Numbered from the stretch's first letter, positions 1 to 6,536 are shown. The stretch is DNA of 12,815 bases from Candidatus Zixiibacteriota bacterium (GCA_003520965.1 DOTU01000062.1:1-12815); one strand, 5' to 3'. A program made the numbers and translations. The notes: generated by a model from the sequence alone, not told the origin.

Positions 1-1024
1 GCGCCTCTACTACAGGAGCGTCAGGTGCTGTCGGCGGGGCAGCCTCGGCCCGTTGCAAGGGTGAGATTCTGATCTTCACATTCTCCGAGCCTTCGATCTC
101 ATCAGCCCACTTGCGGATCATCGCCTCAACCTCGTCGAGCTTATATTTGGGAAGCACTCGGCAATCGATATAGAAAACATCATCACCGGGGATAGTGTTG
201 ACATTGGGTACATTCGCTTCTTTTTTAGTCGGCTCGAAAGTCGAAGTTGCTGGCTCAAAAAGAGTATCTTTGTAATCGAAAATATTATAGAGCGCGTGCA
301 CCTTGGCGGCCAACTTTGATGCCGCCGCAAATGCGTTGATCCCCTGATCGGGCCGTGACGCGTGGCATTGCCGTCCGGTGGTCTCAACTTTCAGCCAGCA
401 GATTGATTTCTCGGCAATCTCAATCGGCGTACCGGACGGGTCACCCGAATCAGGCACCAGGATCAGATCGGTTTTCTTGAAGATATCATTATGCTTTTCA
501 AGAACATACCCGATTCCGAAATTTGAGCCAACTTCCTCATCAGCCACAAACAAAAGCCCGATATTGAACTTAGGTTTGGTTTTGGTGTCCAAAAACGCCT
601 TGGCCGCGAAGACTCCAGCCACCAATCCATGCTGGTTATCCTCAACACCGCGCCCATAAAGCCGATCCCCCACGATTCGCATGGTATAGGGGTCGCCTTC
701 CCATTTAGCCAAATCGCCCGGCGGAACGATATCGGTATGGGCCATCACCCAAACCGTTTTCGATTTATCCTGGCCCTCGATAAGATAAACGAGATTGGGT
801 CGAACCTTATCTGTGACGCGGTCGTCCGGAGCATTAAACTCCTGTGGATCGGGAAAGCCCGCCTTTTTAAGATATGCCTTCAAAGCAATCGCCTTTTTCA
901 TCTCGCCATCGCCGCCGTTTTCCGGGCCAAGGGCGGGTATTGAGGTCATCAGCTTTTCCAGATCGATAACCTCATTGCGGTATTTATCAACCTGCTGCTC
1001 AATCTTGGTAAAATCATCAGCCAT
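1..1024 (-). CDS. M20 family metallo-hydrolase (ArgE/DapE/carboxypeptidase-like), 3' end outside window
   Basis: Read on the minus strand from ATG at 1024 the frame stays open for 341 codons to the window edge, so the C-terminus is missing. The co-catalytic zinc residues of the M20 family are visible: H96 and D98 in VMAHTDIVPPG, D129 in GRGVEDNQHG, the E163-E164 pair in VADEEVGS, D192 in LVPDSGDP, and the lid-domain H221 in RQCHASRP. The last visible residues, with PPTAPDAPVVEA near the end, resemble the stretch before the final metal ligand in archaeal/thermophile-type M20 hydrolases. It is likely a cytoplasmic peptidase or deacylase acting on small N-acyl amino acids or peptides; the substrate cannot be read from the sequence. 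Its ATG overlaps the end of the upstream DinB-like gene by 8 bases, so it is probably translationally coupled and is the third gene of the operon. Confidence 0.92.
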   Translation of the reverse strand, partial: MADDFTKIEQQVDKYRNEVIDLEKLMTSIPALGPENGGDGEMKKAIALKAYLKKAGFPDPQEFNAPDDRVTDKVRPNLVYLIEGQDKSKTVWVMAHTDIVPPGDLAKWEGDPYTMRIVGDRLYGRGVEDNQHGLVAGVFAAKAFLDTKTKPKFNIGLLFVADEEVGSNFGIGYVLEKHNDIFKKTDLILVPDSGDPSGTPIEIAEKSICWLKVETTGRQCHASRPDQGINAFAAASKLAAKVHALYNIFDYKDTLFEPATSTFEPTKKEANVPNVNTIPGDDVFYIDCRVLPKYKLDEVEAMIRKWADEIEGSENVKIRISPLQRAEAAPPTAPDAPVVEA

Positions 1025-1502
1025 CGTTATCCTCCATAAAGAGTTCGCCATAGTTTTGCACCATCTGAGGTGGCACAATATTTAAAAGCCTTAAATAGAC
1101 ATACAAATTGCCGCGGTGATGAATCTCCTCATCAATTGTCAAATAGATTACTGCCTCGGTAGTCATTTGGCCATATGGTGTTTCATGAAAAACCCCAAAT
1201 GTATCAGGCGGGAGCATGCGGAGCACGCGGCTGGTCGTCTCGTGCTCCCGACGGAGCATCTCGGCCAGGACGCCCTTATCAGTACATGCTTCATTCGGAC
1301 TGGGAACGTTCTCCCAGAGCTTAAGCATCAGGCCGTTTCGCACAAAAATCTCCTCAGCGAGGATATGCTCAAACTGCTCGGCGACGGTGCGCACCGTGGG
1401 GATTGGGCGATAGCTGAGCTTATCATCCGGGAAACGCTCCAGGACATCAAGGGTCAGGCGCCTGACATTATCCCAGTATTTTATGATGGCGCCTTTCTTC
1501 AT
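1017..1502 (-). CDS. DinB superfamily protein (DUF664/DinB_2-like four-helix bundle)
   Basis: A 161-residue protein, normal length for the DinB superfamily. This is the metal-binding four-helix bundle family that includes mycothiol- and bacillithiol-dependent enzymes; it is not the DNA polymerase IV also called DinB. The expected histidines are present: H46 in AEQFEHILAEE in the second helix, and H128/H129 in TIDEEIHHRGNL, whose wording is very typical of this family and continues into YVYLRLLNIVPP. The fold and a divalent metal site are therefore well supported, but the reaction is unknown; proposed roles in the family are thiol transfer or detoxification. The ATG lies 3 bases after the stop of the methyltransferase with no good Shine-Dalgarno sequence, and the 3' end overlaps the M20 gene (ATGGCTGA), so expression probably depends on translational coupling within the operon. 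Confidence 0.9.
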   Translation of the reverse strand: MKKGAIIKYWDNVRRLTLDVLERFPDDKLSYRPIPTVRTVAEQFEHILAEEIFVRNGLMLKLWENVPSPNEACTDKGVLAEMLRREHETTSRVLRMLPPDTFGVFHETPYGQMTTEAVIYLTIDEEIHHRGNLYVYLRLLNIVPPQMVQNYGELFMEDNDG

Positions 1503-1505
1503 CCG

Positions 1506-2282
1506 CTATCTCGGTTTTTTTGAGATCATGATATAGGTTACCGGAAGATGCGAGGCGATATATTTGTACTCTTTCCAGATTTCTTTTGAGAACCCTTTGT
1601 GCGGACTATTAAGGGTCGCTTTTGGCTCAAGCATCTTCTCCACCGTGAAGCCTGCCTTAACCAGGGCATTATGGTAGGTCGAAAGCGATCTCAGATAATG
1701 CTGGAAGGGCGTTGACGAGTTACCGTTTCTATCCCTAAAATCCCAACTCCATTTGAGCAGAAACGGCTCATGCGGGAATATATGATTGAAACTCATCTCC
1801 CCTTTGCCGCCATCGAGGATATATTGCAAGGGGTGCATATCAGAGAGGACGAAAGTCCCGCCCGGTTTAAGCGTCCTGAATGCCTCCCGAAATGAACTCT
1901 CGAAATCTTTAACAAATGCAATAGAGCAAGAGGAGATTGCCAGATCAATTGAGGCGCTGGGTATATCTGGTAATTTGGAAATATCGGATACAAAAAAATC
2001 AATTGCTACTCTCTCCTGATCGGCAAGTACCATGGCCTGTTCGATCTGGCGTTCGGAAAGATCGATTGCCGTAACTTTGGCGCCTTGCTTAGCGAGAGCA
2101 ACCGCGTTTTGCCCTGCGCCGCAACCAAGTTCGAGTACCTTCTTGCGTCGAAGATTTCCCAAAAGATGTAGCTTATCTTCTCCGGGGCAGAGTGGGCCGT
2201 AATGGATAGTCCCGGTGGAAATATCATATTGCCGGACATAGTCATGGGCGATCTTATTCCATGAGTTTTTTATGTTAACCAC
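1506..2282 (-). CDS. class I SAM-dependent methyltransferase (Methyltransf_11 type)
   Basis: A 258-residue Rossmann-fold methyltransferase. Motif I is VLELGCGAGQNAVALA (residues 49-64). The acidic residue at the end of strand 2 is D74 in VTAIDLSERQ, the next cofactor loop is VSDISKLPD (98-106), and LKPGGTFVLSDMHP (138-151) is the post-III segment typical of Methyltransf_11. The C-terminal part (about 165-225) is probably the substrate lid; no specific substrate can be assigned. The start is GTG at 2280-2282: no in-frame ATG fits, and W8 and the IAHDYV stretch look like the conserved N-terminus of this type. There is no Shine-Dalgarno sequence; instead a -10-like TATACT ends 6 bases before the GTG, which suggests a leaderless transcript. 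It is the first gene of a three-gene operon with the DinB-like and M20 genes. Confidence 0.9.
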   Translation of the reverse strand: MVNIKNSWNKIAHDYVRQYDISTGTIHYGPLCPGEDKLHLLGNLRRKKVLELGCGAGQNAVALAKQGAKVTAIDLSERQIEQAMVLADQERVAIDFFVSDISKLPDIPSASIDLAISSCSIAFVKDFESSFREAFRTLKPGGTFVLSDMHPLQYILDGGKGEMSFNHIFPHEPFLLKWSWDFRDRNGNSSTPFQHYLRSLSTYHNALVKAGFTVEKMLEPKATLNSPHKGFSKEIWKEYKYIASHLPVTYIMISKKPR

Positions 2283-2288
2283 AGCTCA

Positions 2289-2317
2289 AGTATATTGTGC
2301 AAGATGTATAAATGCAA
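2289..2317 (-). promoter_or_regulatory. putative promoter of the methyltransferase/DinB/M20 operon (leaderless type)
   Basis: Read on the minus strand: -35-like TTGCAT (2312-2317), a 17-base spacer, then -10 TATACT (2289-2294, five of six consensus bases). Only 6 bases (TGAGCT) separate the hexamer from the GTG start codon, placing the expected transcription start on or next to the first base of the codon. The -35 match is poor, so the call rests mainly on the -10 and its position. Confidence 0.4.
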
Positions 2318-2484
2318 TAGTAATACTCTCGCCGCGCGTCTTGAGAGCTCGCATAAGCCCAAGGAGGTTCCTAACTTGCGTTAATAATAATAATATTTAA
2401 AAATCGCTTTGACGGCGGGAACCTGCTCGAAGAGAGCGCTGTTAAATAACAAAAATAAGCATTTAATCGTTGTATTTCTGTATG

Positions 2485-2491
2485 AAAGGAG
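2485..2491 (+). promoter_or_regulatory. Shine-Dalgarno site that sets the peroxiredoxin start
   Basis: AAAGGAG lies 5 bases before the ATG at 2497. This favours that ATG over the upstream in-frame TTG at 2470 and ATG at 2482; the latter would place the Shine-Dalgarno sequence inside the coding region. Confidence 0.8.
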
Positions 2492-2496
2492 CGGCT

Positions 2497-2997
2497 ATGG
2501 CTCAGGCAGTAGCGCCGGTAATTGAAACTCAATTAAGGATTGGAGATAACGTTCCATATTTCAATCTCTTTTATGCTACCAGGGAAAAGCAGGGGATGCG
2601 CGACCGTATCGGATCCGATGACCTTAAAGGTAAAAGATATATGATCGCTTTTCATCCGGCCGATTGGTCAGATGTTTGTGCCAGGCAGGCTCGAGAGTAC
2701 AAGGAAAATCTCAAGGCCTTTAAGGATTTTGGAATTGAAGTGCTTCTGGTTTCAGGGGATTATGTATTCAGCCGTCACGAGTGGGCCAAGGCTCTGAACC
2801 TGCCGTTTTACATGCTCTCCGATCACAAGCATGAAATGGGTAAGGCTTTTGGGATATATGATGATCTTACCGGATTCGACACTCGATCCGTTTTTCTGAT
2901 TGGAAAGAACGGGCAAATCGAATATCTGAATTCGAAATATAACGCTGAAAACGATAGCGATTTTCGCTCTTTACGGGAGGCCATAGCGAGAGGATAA
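2497..2997 (+). CDS. peroxiredoxin, AhpC/TSA family, single-cysteine type
   Basis: A 166-residue thioredoxin-fold peroxidase that would reduce hydrogen peroxide or organic hydroperoxides in the cytoplasm. The active-site stretch is FHPADWSDVC (52-61), corresponding to the family pattern P-x3-[T/S]-x2-C with P54, S58 in place of the usual Thr, and peroxidatic C61. R130 in TRSVFLIGKNG matches the conserved arginine that polarises the thiolate, and VLLVSGD (82-88) is the expected central strand. C61 is the only cysteine in the protein, so there is no resolving cysteine within the chain and the enzyme must work as a 1-Cys peroxiredoxin, reduced by an outside thiol. The start is chosen from the AAAGGAG at 2485-2491. 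It converges on the rubrerythrin-like gene and is followed by a strong terminator, so it is monocistronic. Confidence 0.92.
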   Translation: MAQAVAPVIETQLRIGDNVPYFNLFYATREKQGMRDRIGSDDLKGKRYMIAFHPADWSDVCARQAREYKENLKAFKDFGIEVLLVSGDYVFSRHEWAKALNLPFYMLSDHKHEMGKAFGIYDDLTGFDTRSVFLIGKNGQIEYLNSKYNAENDSDFRSLREAIARG

Positions 2998-3028
2998 AGT
3001 TTCCCATCACCCGCATCTCGCTACACTG

Positions 3029-3061
3029 GAGGCAGAAGCCATTCTGCCTCTTTGTGTTTTT
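3029..3061 (+). terminator. Rho-independent terminator of the peroxiredoxin gene
   Basis: A perfect 9-bp stem, GAGGCAGAA (3029-3037) with TTCTGCCTC (3042-3050), has a 4-base loop GCCA and is followed by TTTGTGTTTTT (3051-3061). It lies 31 bases after the stop codon. Confidence 0.88.
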
Positions 3062-3143
3062 AAAGACGAGCTTTGAATCGTAAAAGCGAATCAATTTATT
3101 TGTCAACCAGATTGTAGGTAAGGTACATAGTAATAATGGATAA

Positions 3144-3173
3144 TGTAGGGGCGTATTGCAATACGCCCCTACA
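3144..3173. repeat. perfect 30-bp intergenic palindrome
   Basis: A perfect palindrome without spacer, centred between 3158 and 3159. The left arm is TGTAGGGGCGTATTG and the right arm is its exact reverse complement. Arms of the form TAGGGGCG...CGCCCCTA are familiar from dispersed intergenic repeats in many bacterial genomes, so this is probably one copy of a dispersed palindromic (REP-like) family. It sits between two convergent genes and could also slow or stop transcription from the ferritin side, although no T-run follows it in either direction. Confidence 0.75.
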
Positions 3174-3285
3174 CCAAATATAAAAAATAAATAGTCATGA
3201 TAGAAAGATTGCTTCTGGAAATTGATCAGAAAACCATATCAATTAAGTTAATCCAAAAGCGGCCTATTAAAATCGATACTATTCG

Positions 3286-3810
3286 TTACGCCTCAAAGTG
3301 CCACTTCTCGCGCTGATGGAAGAACTCAGCCGGATTCTCGAAATAGGCCAGGCACGATTCCACGATTTGTGTATGTCGACGCTCTTCGCCGATTAGAAAT
3401 CCATAAAGCTTCTTGGCGTTGGGGTCTGTGGCCTCGGTCTCGGCCTTGGCATAAAACTTCTCGCTTTTAATTTCGAAATCAACCGCAAATTTATATACAT
3501 CCAGGTCGCTCCCCTCAATCGGCGCGGCCTTGGCGATTTGAGCAAAAATCATATCCACAGGCGATTTATGTTCTTTTATACTTTTAATCAACGATTCGGG
3601 ATTAATTGTCTGGCCAATGGCATAGCTGGCACTGAACTTTTTAATGGCCTCAAGATGTTTGAGTTCCTCATCGGACAGATACTCGAAAATCTCTTTGGCC
3701 ATTGTGTTTTTGGATTTGGCGGCAAACTCCTTGAAAAATATATGACCCTTTTCTTCCATCTCAATAGCGGCATCCAATGCAATTTTGTCCGGAAAATCGG
3801 CTTGGCTCAT
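3286..3810 (-). CDS. rubrerythrin-like ferritin-family di-iron protein (no rubredoxin domain)
   Basis: A 174-residue four-helix bundle with two tandem copies of the di-iron ligand pattern: E19 in AIEMEEKGHIFF followed by E49-x-x-H52 (DEELKH), and E113 in DFEIKSEKFY followed by E143-x-x-H146 (GEERRH). This matches the erythrin/rubrerythrin branch of COG1633. The usual C-terminal rubredoxin domain with its paired CxxC motifs is absent; the only cysteine is C153. It probably binds a di-iron centre and handles peroxide or iron in the cytoplasm; rubrerythrins lacking rubredoxin vary in activity, so peroxidase function is inference. The start is the ATG at 3810, 7 bases after AAAGGAG; a longer frame to 3870 would run through the promoter. 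Its position facing a peroxiredoxin supports an oxidative-stress role. Confidence 0.9.
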   Translation of the reverse strand: MSQADFPDKIALDAAIEMEEKGHIFFKEFAAKSKNTMAKEIFEYLSDEELKHLEAIKKFSASYAIGQTINPESLIKSIKEHKSPVDMIFAQIAKAAPIEGSDLDVYKFAVDFEIKSEKFYAKAETEATDPNAKKLYGFLIGEERRHTQIVESCLAYFENPAEFFHQREKWHFEA

Positions 3811-3817
3811 GATGTTT

Positions 3818-3824
3818 CTCCTTT
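3818..3824 (-). promoter_or_regulatory. Shine-Dalgarno site that sets the ferritin-like start
   Basis: On the minus strand, AAAGGAG is followed by 7 bases and the ATG at 3810. It excludes the upstream in-frame start at 3870. Confidence 0.8.
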
Positions 3825-3842
3825 CGGTTATAGTCGGGTAAT

Positions 3843-3870
3843 AAGATATGGTTTGAATTTTCGCTGTCAA
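3843..3870 (-). promoter_or_regulatory. sigma-70-type promoter of the rubrerythrin-like gene
   Basis: On the minus strand, a perfect -35 TTGACA (3865-3870), a 16-base spacer and -10 TATCTT (3843-3848, four of six consensus bases). The transcription start would fall near 3836, giving a short leader of about 26 bases that contains the Shine-Dalgarno site. Confidence 0.6.
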
Positions 3871-3901
3871 CAGTTTTAGATGCGGACGGCCGCGTTTTAA
3901 T

Positions 3902-3929
3902 AAAAAACTATAACCATTGTAGGAATGGT
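3902..3929 (-). terminator. possible weak terminator of the sensor kinase gene
   Basis: On the minus strand, ACCATT and AATGGT (3924-3929 and 3913-3918 on the plus map) form a 6-bp stem with a 5-base loop, followed by TATAGTTTTTT. The stem is short and A/T-rich, but the position just after the kinase stop and the run of six T are right. Confidence 0.45.
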
Positions 3930-3952
3930 GCGATCAGGTTCGGATCAGGAAG

Positions 3953-5422
3953 CTAAATTGGCAGCCTTATCTCAACCACGGCGCCGAGATCGTTGTAAAA
4001 TCTGATCTGGCCGCCATGCTCTTCGACGATTTTCTTGACAATCACCAGCCCCAATCCCGTGCCGGTGCGTTTCGAGGTGAGATACGGTTGATCGATCCTT
4101 TCCAGCTTTTCAGCGGGGAACCCAGGTCCGGAATCTCGAACCACCAAATTGATATATTCATCGGCGCAACTGGCATTGATTTCAACCTTCGCTCCGGATG
4201 GCATAGCCTCAAGGGAGTTTTTAATGAGATTGACCAACGCCCTCCGGATCATCTGGGGATCGAGATTTAGATGCGGAATATTATCCTGAATATTTGTTAC
4301 AATCTTTAGATTGTCCTCTTTACTGAATATATTTACAGCATCTTTTATTATGCTATCGAGAGAACATTGCACGCGCTTAAGCTCCGGCTCTTTGGCGAAT
4401 GTCGAGAAATGCTGGGCCAGATCGCCCAGCGTTCCGATCTGCGCTCTGATAGTATCAAGTGTGCGCAATGTATCGTCTGATATCTCGCCCGCATCAAGCT
4501 TTCCCAACTGTTCCTGCAAACGGTAAAGCTGGATACTAATTGGGGTAAGAGGATTTTTTATCTCGTGAGCAATACGCCGGGCCACCTCACGCCAGGCCGC
4601 CAAACGTTCCGACTCCAAAAGCCTGCGCTGATTATCCTTTATCTCCCCGGCCATTTTATTGAAGGATTCAGCGAGACGGGAGAACTCATCATCTCCGTCA
4701 AGGTTAACCTGGTAATCCAGATTTCCTGCCCCGATGACTTTTGCTCCGAAGGCAAGCTTTTCAAGAGGCTTGGTTAATTGGCGGCTGATGCTTGTAGAAA
4801 GAAGTAGGCCGAGCAACAGAGCCAGCCCGATTGAAATGGTAATGGCCACCGCCAGAAGCTTAAGCGAAAGGGTTCGATATATTCCAAGACTCGCAACCGC
4901 CGAGATAGAGCTGGCCAGGTCCCGTCCCCGCAGATCATAACCTGATGGCATTAGGATTCCGCAACCGCCAGAAAATGAATTAACCTTTTTTATGAAAATC
5001 AAAAGGCATTGATCCCCAATCTCTAAGCGTTTAACCTCAAGGGGGGCACGCCCGGGATTGCCAACCAAATTGTGAAATGAACAATATTGGGCAGGAAGCG
5101 AATCGGACGTAGCTATGGTTACACCATCCGTCCCAAGTAAAAACGCCAAATCAACTTTGTTCACTTTACGCCAAATCTCTATATCGGTTGGACTTTTCCA
5201 CGTCCCTATGCTATCAGGTAATTTGGCGACCATGACGCGCCCCAGGGCCACCTGAGTTTGCTCGATTAGAGTATCCGCCCCTTGCAGGCTATTCTCTAAT
5301 TCTGCTGTTCCCACCCGATTGAGCGTAGAGCTTAAAATGTATGCCGAAAATAGCAATACCCCCAAAGTTGGCAGAAGGCAGACCAGAAAAATCACCAGCG
5401 ATATTTTAGCTCTGAAAGCCAT
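3953..5422 (-). CDS. membrane sensor histidine kinase with HAMP domain, NtrY-like
   Basis: A 489-residue kinase. Transmembrane helix 1 is at about residues 8-30 and helix 2 at about 187-209, enclosing a sensor region of some 155 residues outside the membrane; it has no recognisable fold name but contains cysteines C114, C139 and C154. The HAMP linker follows (about 210-262), then the phosphoacceptor H-box RRIAHEIKNPLTPI with H286, the N-box NLIKNSLEAM (N402), the G1 box RDSGPGFP (D430) and the G2 region TGTGLGLVIVKK. The HEIKNPLTPI wording and the HAMP placement resemble NtrY-type kinases. The frame extends to 5572, but the ATG at 5422 begins just before the first hydrophobic segment and avoids overlap with the divergent gene. 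No Shine-Dalgarno sequence is present. There is no response regulator in the window, so it is an orphan here. Confidence 0.92.
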   Translation of the reverse strand: MAFRAKISLVIFLVCLLPTLGVLLFSAYILSSTLNRVGTAELENSLQGADTLIEQTQVALGRVMVAKLPDSIGTWKSPTDIEIWRKVNKVDLAFLLGTDGVTIATSDSLPAQYCSFHNLVGNPGRAPLEVKRLEIGDQCLLIFIKKVNSFSGGCGILMPSGYDLRGRDLASSISAVASLGIYRTLSLKLLAVAITISIGLALLLGLLLSTSISRQLTKPLEKLAFGAKVIGAGNLDYQVNLDGDDEFSRLAESFNKMAGEIKDNQRRLLESERLAAWREVARRIAHEIKNPLTPISIQLYRLQEQLGKLDAGEISDDTLRTLDTIRAQIGTLGDLAQHFSTFAKEPELKRVQCSLDSIIKDAVNIFSKEDNLKIVTNIQDNIPHLNLDPQMIRRALVNLIKNSLEAMPSGAKVEINASCADEYINLVVRDSGPGFPAEKLERIDQPYLTSKRTGTGLGLVIVKKIVEEHGGQIRFYNDLGAVVEIRLPI

Positions 5423-5428
5423 AGTCAA

Positions 5429-5458
5429 ATTGTAATTGTTTATACAGGAGAAAGTCAA
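5429..5458 (-). promoter_or_regulatory. putative promoter of the sensor kinase (leaderless type)
   Basis: On the minus strand, -35 TTGACT (5453-5458, five of six), an 18-base spacer and -10 TACAAT (5429-5434, five of six). Six bases then separate the hexamer from the ATG at 5422, so transcription would start at or beside the A of the start codon. Confidence 0.5.
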
Positions 5459-5471
5459 CTTTATTTCCCAC

Positions 5472-5500
5472 TTGACACCAATTGTGCCATTTCGTAGCCT
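5472..5500 (+). promoter_or_regulatory. putative promoter of the creatininase-family gene (leaderless type)
   Basis: A perfect -35 TTGACA (5472-5477), a 17-base spacer and a weak -10 TAGCCT (5495-5500, three of six, keeping the T-A and final T). The hexamer ends 6 bases before the ATG at 5507, so the transcript would begin at the start codon. The -35 lies only 13 bases from that of the divergent kinase promoter, so the two polymerase footprints must overlap. Confidence 0.42.
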
Positions 5501-5506
5501 GAGTGT

Positions 5507-6412
5507 ATGCTGGGACGTATCTATAAACTTGAAGAACTCTCGGCGCCCGTTGTAGCTGGACTCGACCGACAAAAGACCGTTTTTTTTATCTCAATCTCGC
5601 CTTTGGAGGGTCATGGGCCGCATTTGCCGCTGGGGGTTGATTATTTCGATGCCAACTATTTTACAGAGACAACAGCGCAGTTTTTACACTCCAAACGGCC
5701 CGATTTCGATATCGTGATCTGCCCGGGAATTCCCCTTGGAGCTCAGGTTTACAGACAACCCGGCTCGATTAGAACCGATCCCCACGCTCTATATAAAGTC
5801 GCTTATGGATTGGGTGAGTCGCTGGCTCATTGGGGTTTTCGATATATCTTTATCCTATCCGGCCATGGTTCGCCGCGCCATATTGTGGCCTTGGAATCGG
5901 CCTGTTTGAAAGTTTCTCGAAAATTTAAGATCCAAATGCATAACCTTTCGGGAGCGCTGGCCATCAGATTTTTAAGCGGTGAGTTTGTCGAGCGAATCTC
6001 GAATTCCCTGGCCAAACCATTAACACCTGATGAGAAAGAGCTTTTCAAGGGGGATATCCACGGCGGCTGGTGGGAGACTTCTATGATGCTTCTTCTTCGC
6101 CCTGATCTGGTTGGCGATTTCAAAAACCTGGGGACCATAAAGAGAGGCGAAAAAGATCCCAAAATCAGACGCGGCTATTTTGGTTCACCGTCGCTGGCTA
6201 ATCGGGAGTTCGCCGAGGCATCGCTTAGAGTCATGATCGACGAAGGGATCGGGATTGTGGAGCGCGTTCTCAATGGTAAAAATAAGCGATCCGACACCGT
6301 TTCAATATTGCACAAATATTACTTTCTTCGCCCCTATTCGACTTATCGAATTGTGATAGTCGCCATGTTTATAGCTATCCTGATTCTGCTGGGCTTATTG
6401 CTTTGTAGATAA
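5507..6412 (+). CDS. creatininase-family amidohydrolase homologue with C-terminal membrane anchor
   Basis: A 301-residue protein. The creatininase metal site is visible: E34 and H36 in SPLEGHGPHLPLGVD, D45 closing that motif, H120 in ILSGHGSPRH, and H185 and E190 in GDIHGGWWETSMM (usual form D-x-HAG-x2-ETS, here HGG). GYFGSPSLANREFAEA (223-238) matches the conserved segment before the final helix. The family hydrolyses cyclic amides (creatinine) or formamides (FAPy deformylase, MftE-like peptide cleavage); which applies here is unknown. Unusually, the catalytic domain ends near residue 257, and a basic linker plus a hydrophobic segment (about 281-300, rich in I, V and L) follow. It would be a tail anchor leaving the enzyme on the cytoplasmic face. 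The gene diverges from the kinase and no Shine-Dalgarno sequence precedes its ATG. Confidence 0.88.
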   Translation: MLGRIYKLEELSAPVVAGLDRQKTVFFISISPLEGHGPHLPLGVDYFDANYFTETTAQFLHSKRPDFDIVICPGIPLGAQVYRQPGSIRTDPHALYKVAYGLGESLAHWGFRYIFILSGHGSPRHIVALESACLKVSRKFKIQMHNLSGALAIRFLSGEFVERISNSLAKPLTPDEKELFKGDIHGGWWETSMMLLLRPDLVGDFKNLGTIKRGEKDPKIRRGYFGSPSLANREFAEASLRVMIDEGIGIVERVLNGKNKRSDTVSILHKYYFLRPYSTYRIVIVAMFIAILILLGLLLCR

Positions 6413-6536
6413 TATTTCCCACTCAAACACCTCGAACCCCTGTAAATTTTGGCTTTTTCCCGGAATTTCCTTGCCGGGGGCCGGTTAAAGTCTTGTCCTA
6501 ACAGCCGATATATATTCAAGGAAAGGGAGTTTAGTA
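6413..6536. other. short intergenic region upstream of the Roadblock pair
   Basis: It contains an imperfect CCCGG/CCGGG inverted repeat (6459-6463 with 6474-6478) without a following T-run, and the A/T-rich 6508-6516 that could be part of a promoter. Neither is strong enough to call. AAGGGAG at 6523-6529 is the ribosome binding site of the next gene. Confidence 0.4.

Larger units (their letters stand above)
2283..2496. other. divergent intergenic region between methyltransferase operon and peroxiredoxin gene
   Basis: The 214 bases hold the putative methyltransferase promoter at the left and an A/T-rich stretch (about 2384-2402) in the middle. A TTGACG at 2409-2414 could be a -35 element for the peroxiredoxin gene, but no good -10 hexamer follows at 16-18 bases, so no promoter is called there. 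No small ORF with a ribosome binding site was seen. Confidence 0.5.

Noticed and set aside
2365..2424. 7-bp inverted repeat AGGTTCC/GGAACCT upstream of the peroxiredoxin
   Set aside because: Short arms 46 bases apart are expected by chance; no further symmetry supports an operator.
2409..2447. TTGACG and TTAAAT as a peroxiredoxin promoter
   Set aside because: The spacer would be 27 bases, far outside the usual 16-18.
2470..2496. Upstream TTG/ATG starts for the peroxiredoxin
   Set aside because: The AAAGGAG site lies inside this stretch and points to the ATG at 2497.
2867..3106. 79-codon minus-strand frame over the peroxiredoxin end and terminator
   Set aside because: It is antisense to a real gene, crosses the terminator hairpin, and has no binding site or family resemblance.
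3811..3870. 20-codon N-terminal extension of the ferritin-like protein
   Set aside because: It covers the Shine-Dalgarno site and a good TTGACA promoter, so it is leader and promoter DNA.
5423..5572. 50-codon N-terminal extension of the sensor kinase
   Set aside because: It would overlap the start of the divergent creatininase gene and is polar with no domain; the first membrane helix starts right after the ATG at 5422.
6459..6478. CCCGG/CCGGG hairpin after the creatininase gene as a terminator
   Set aside because: Only 5 bp with a 10-base loop and no T-run after it on the plus strand.
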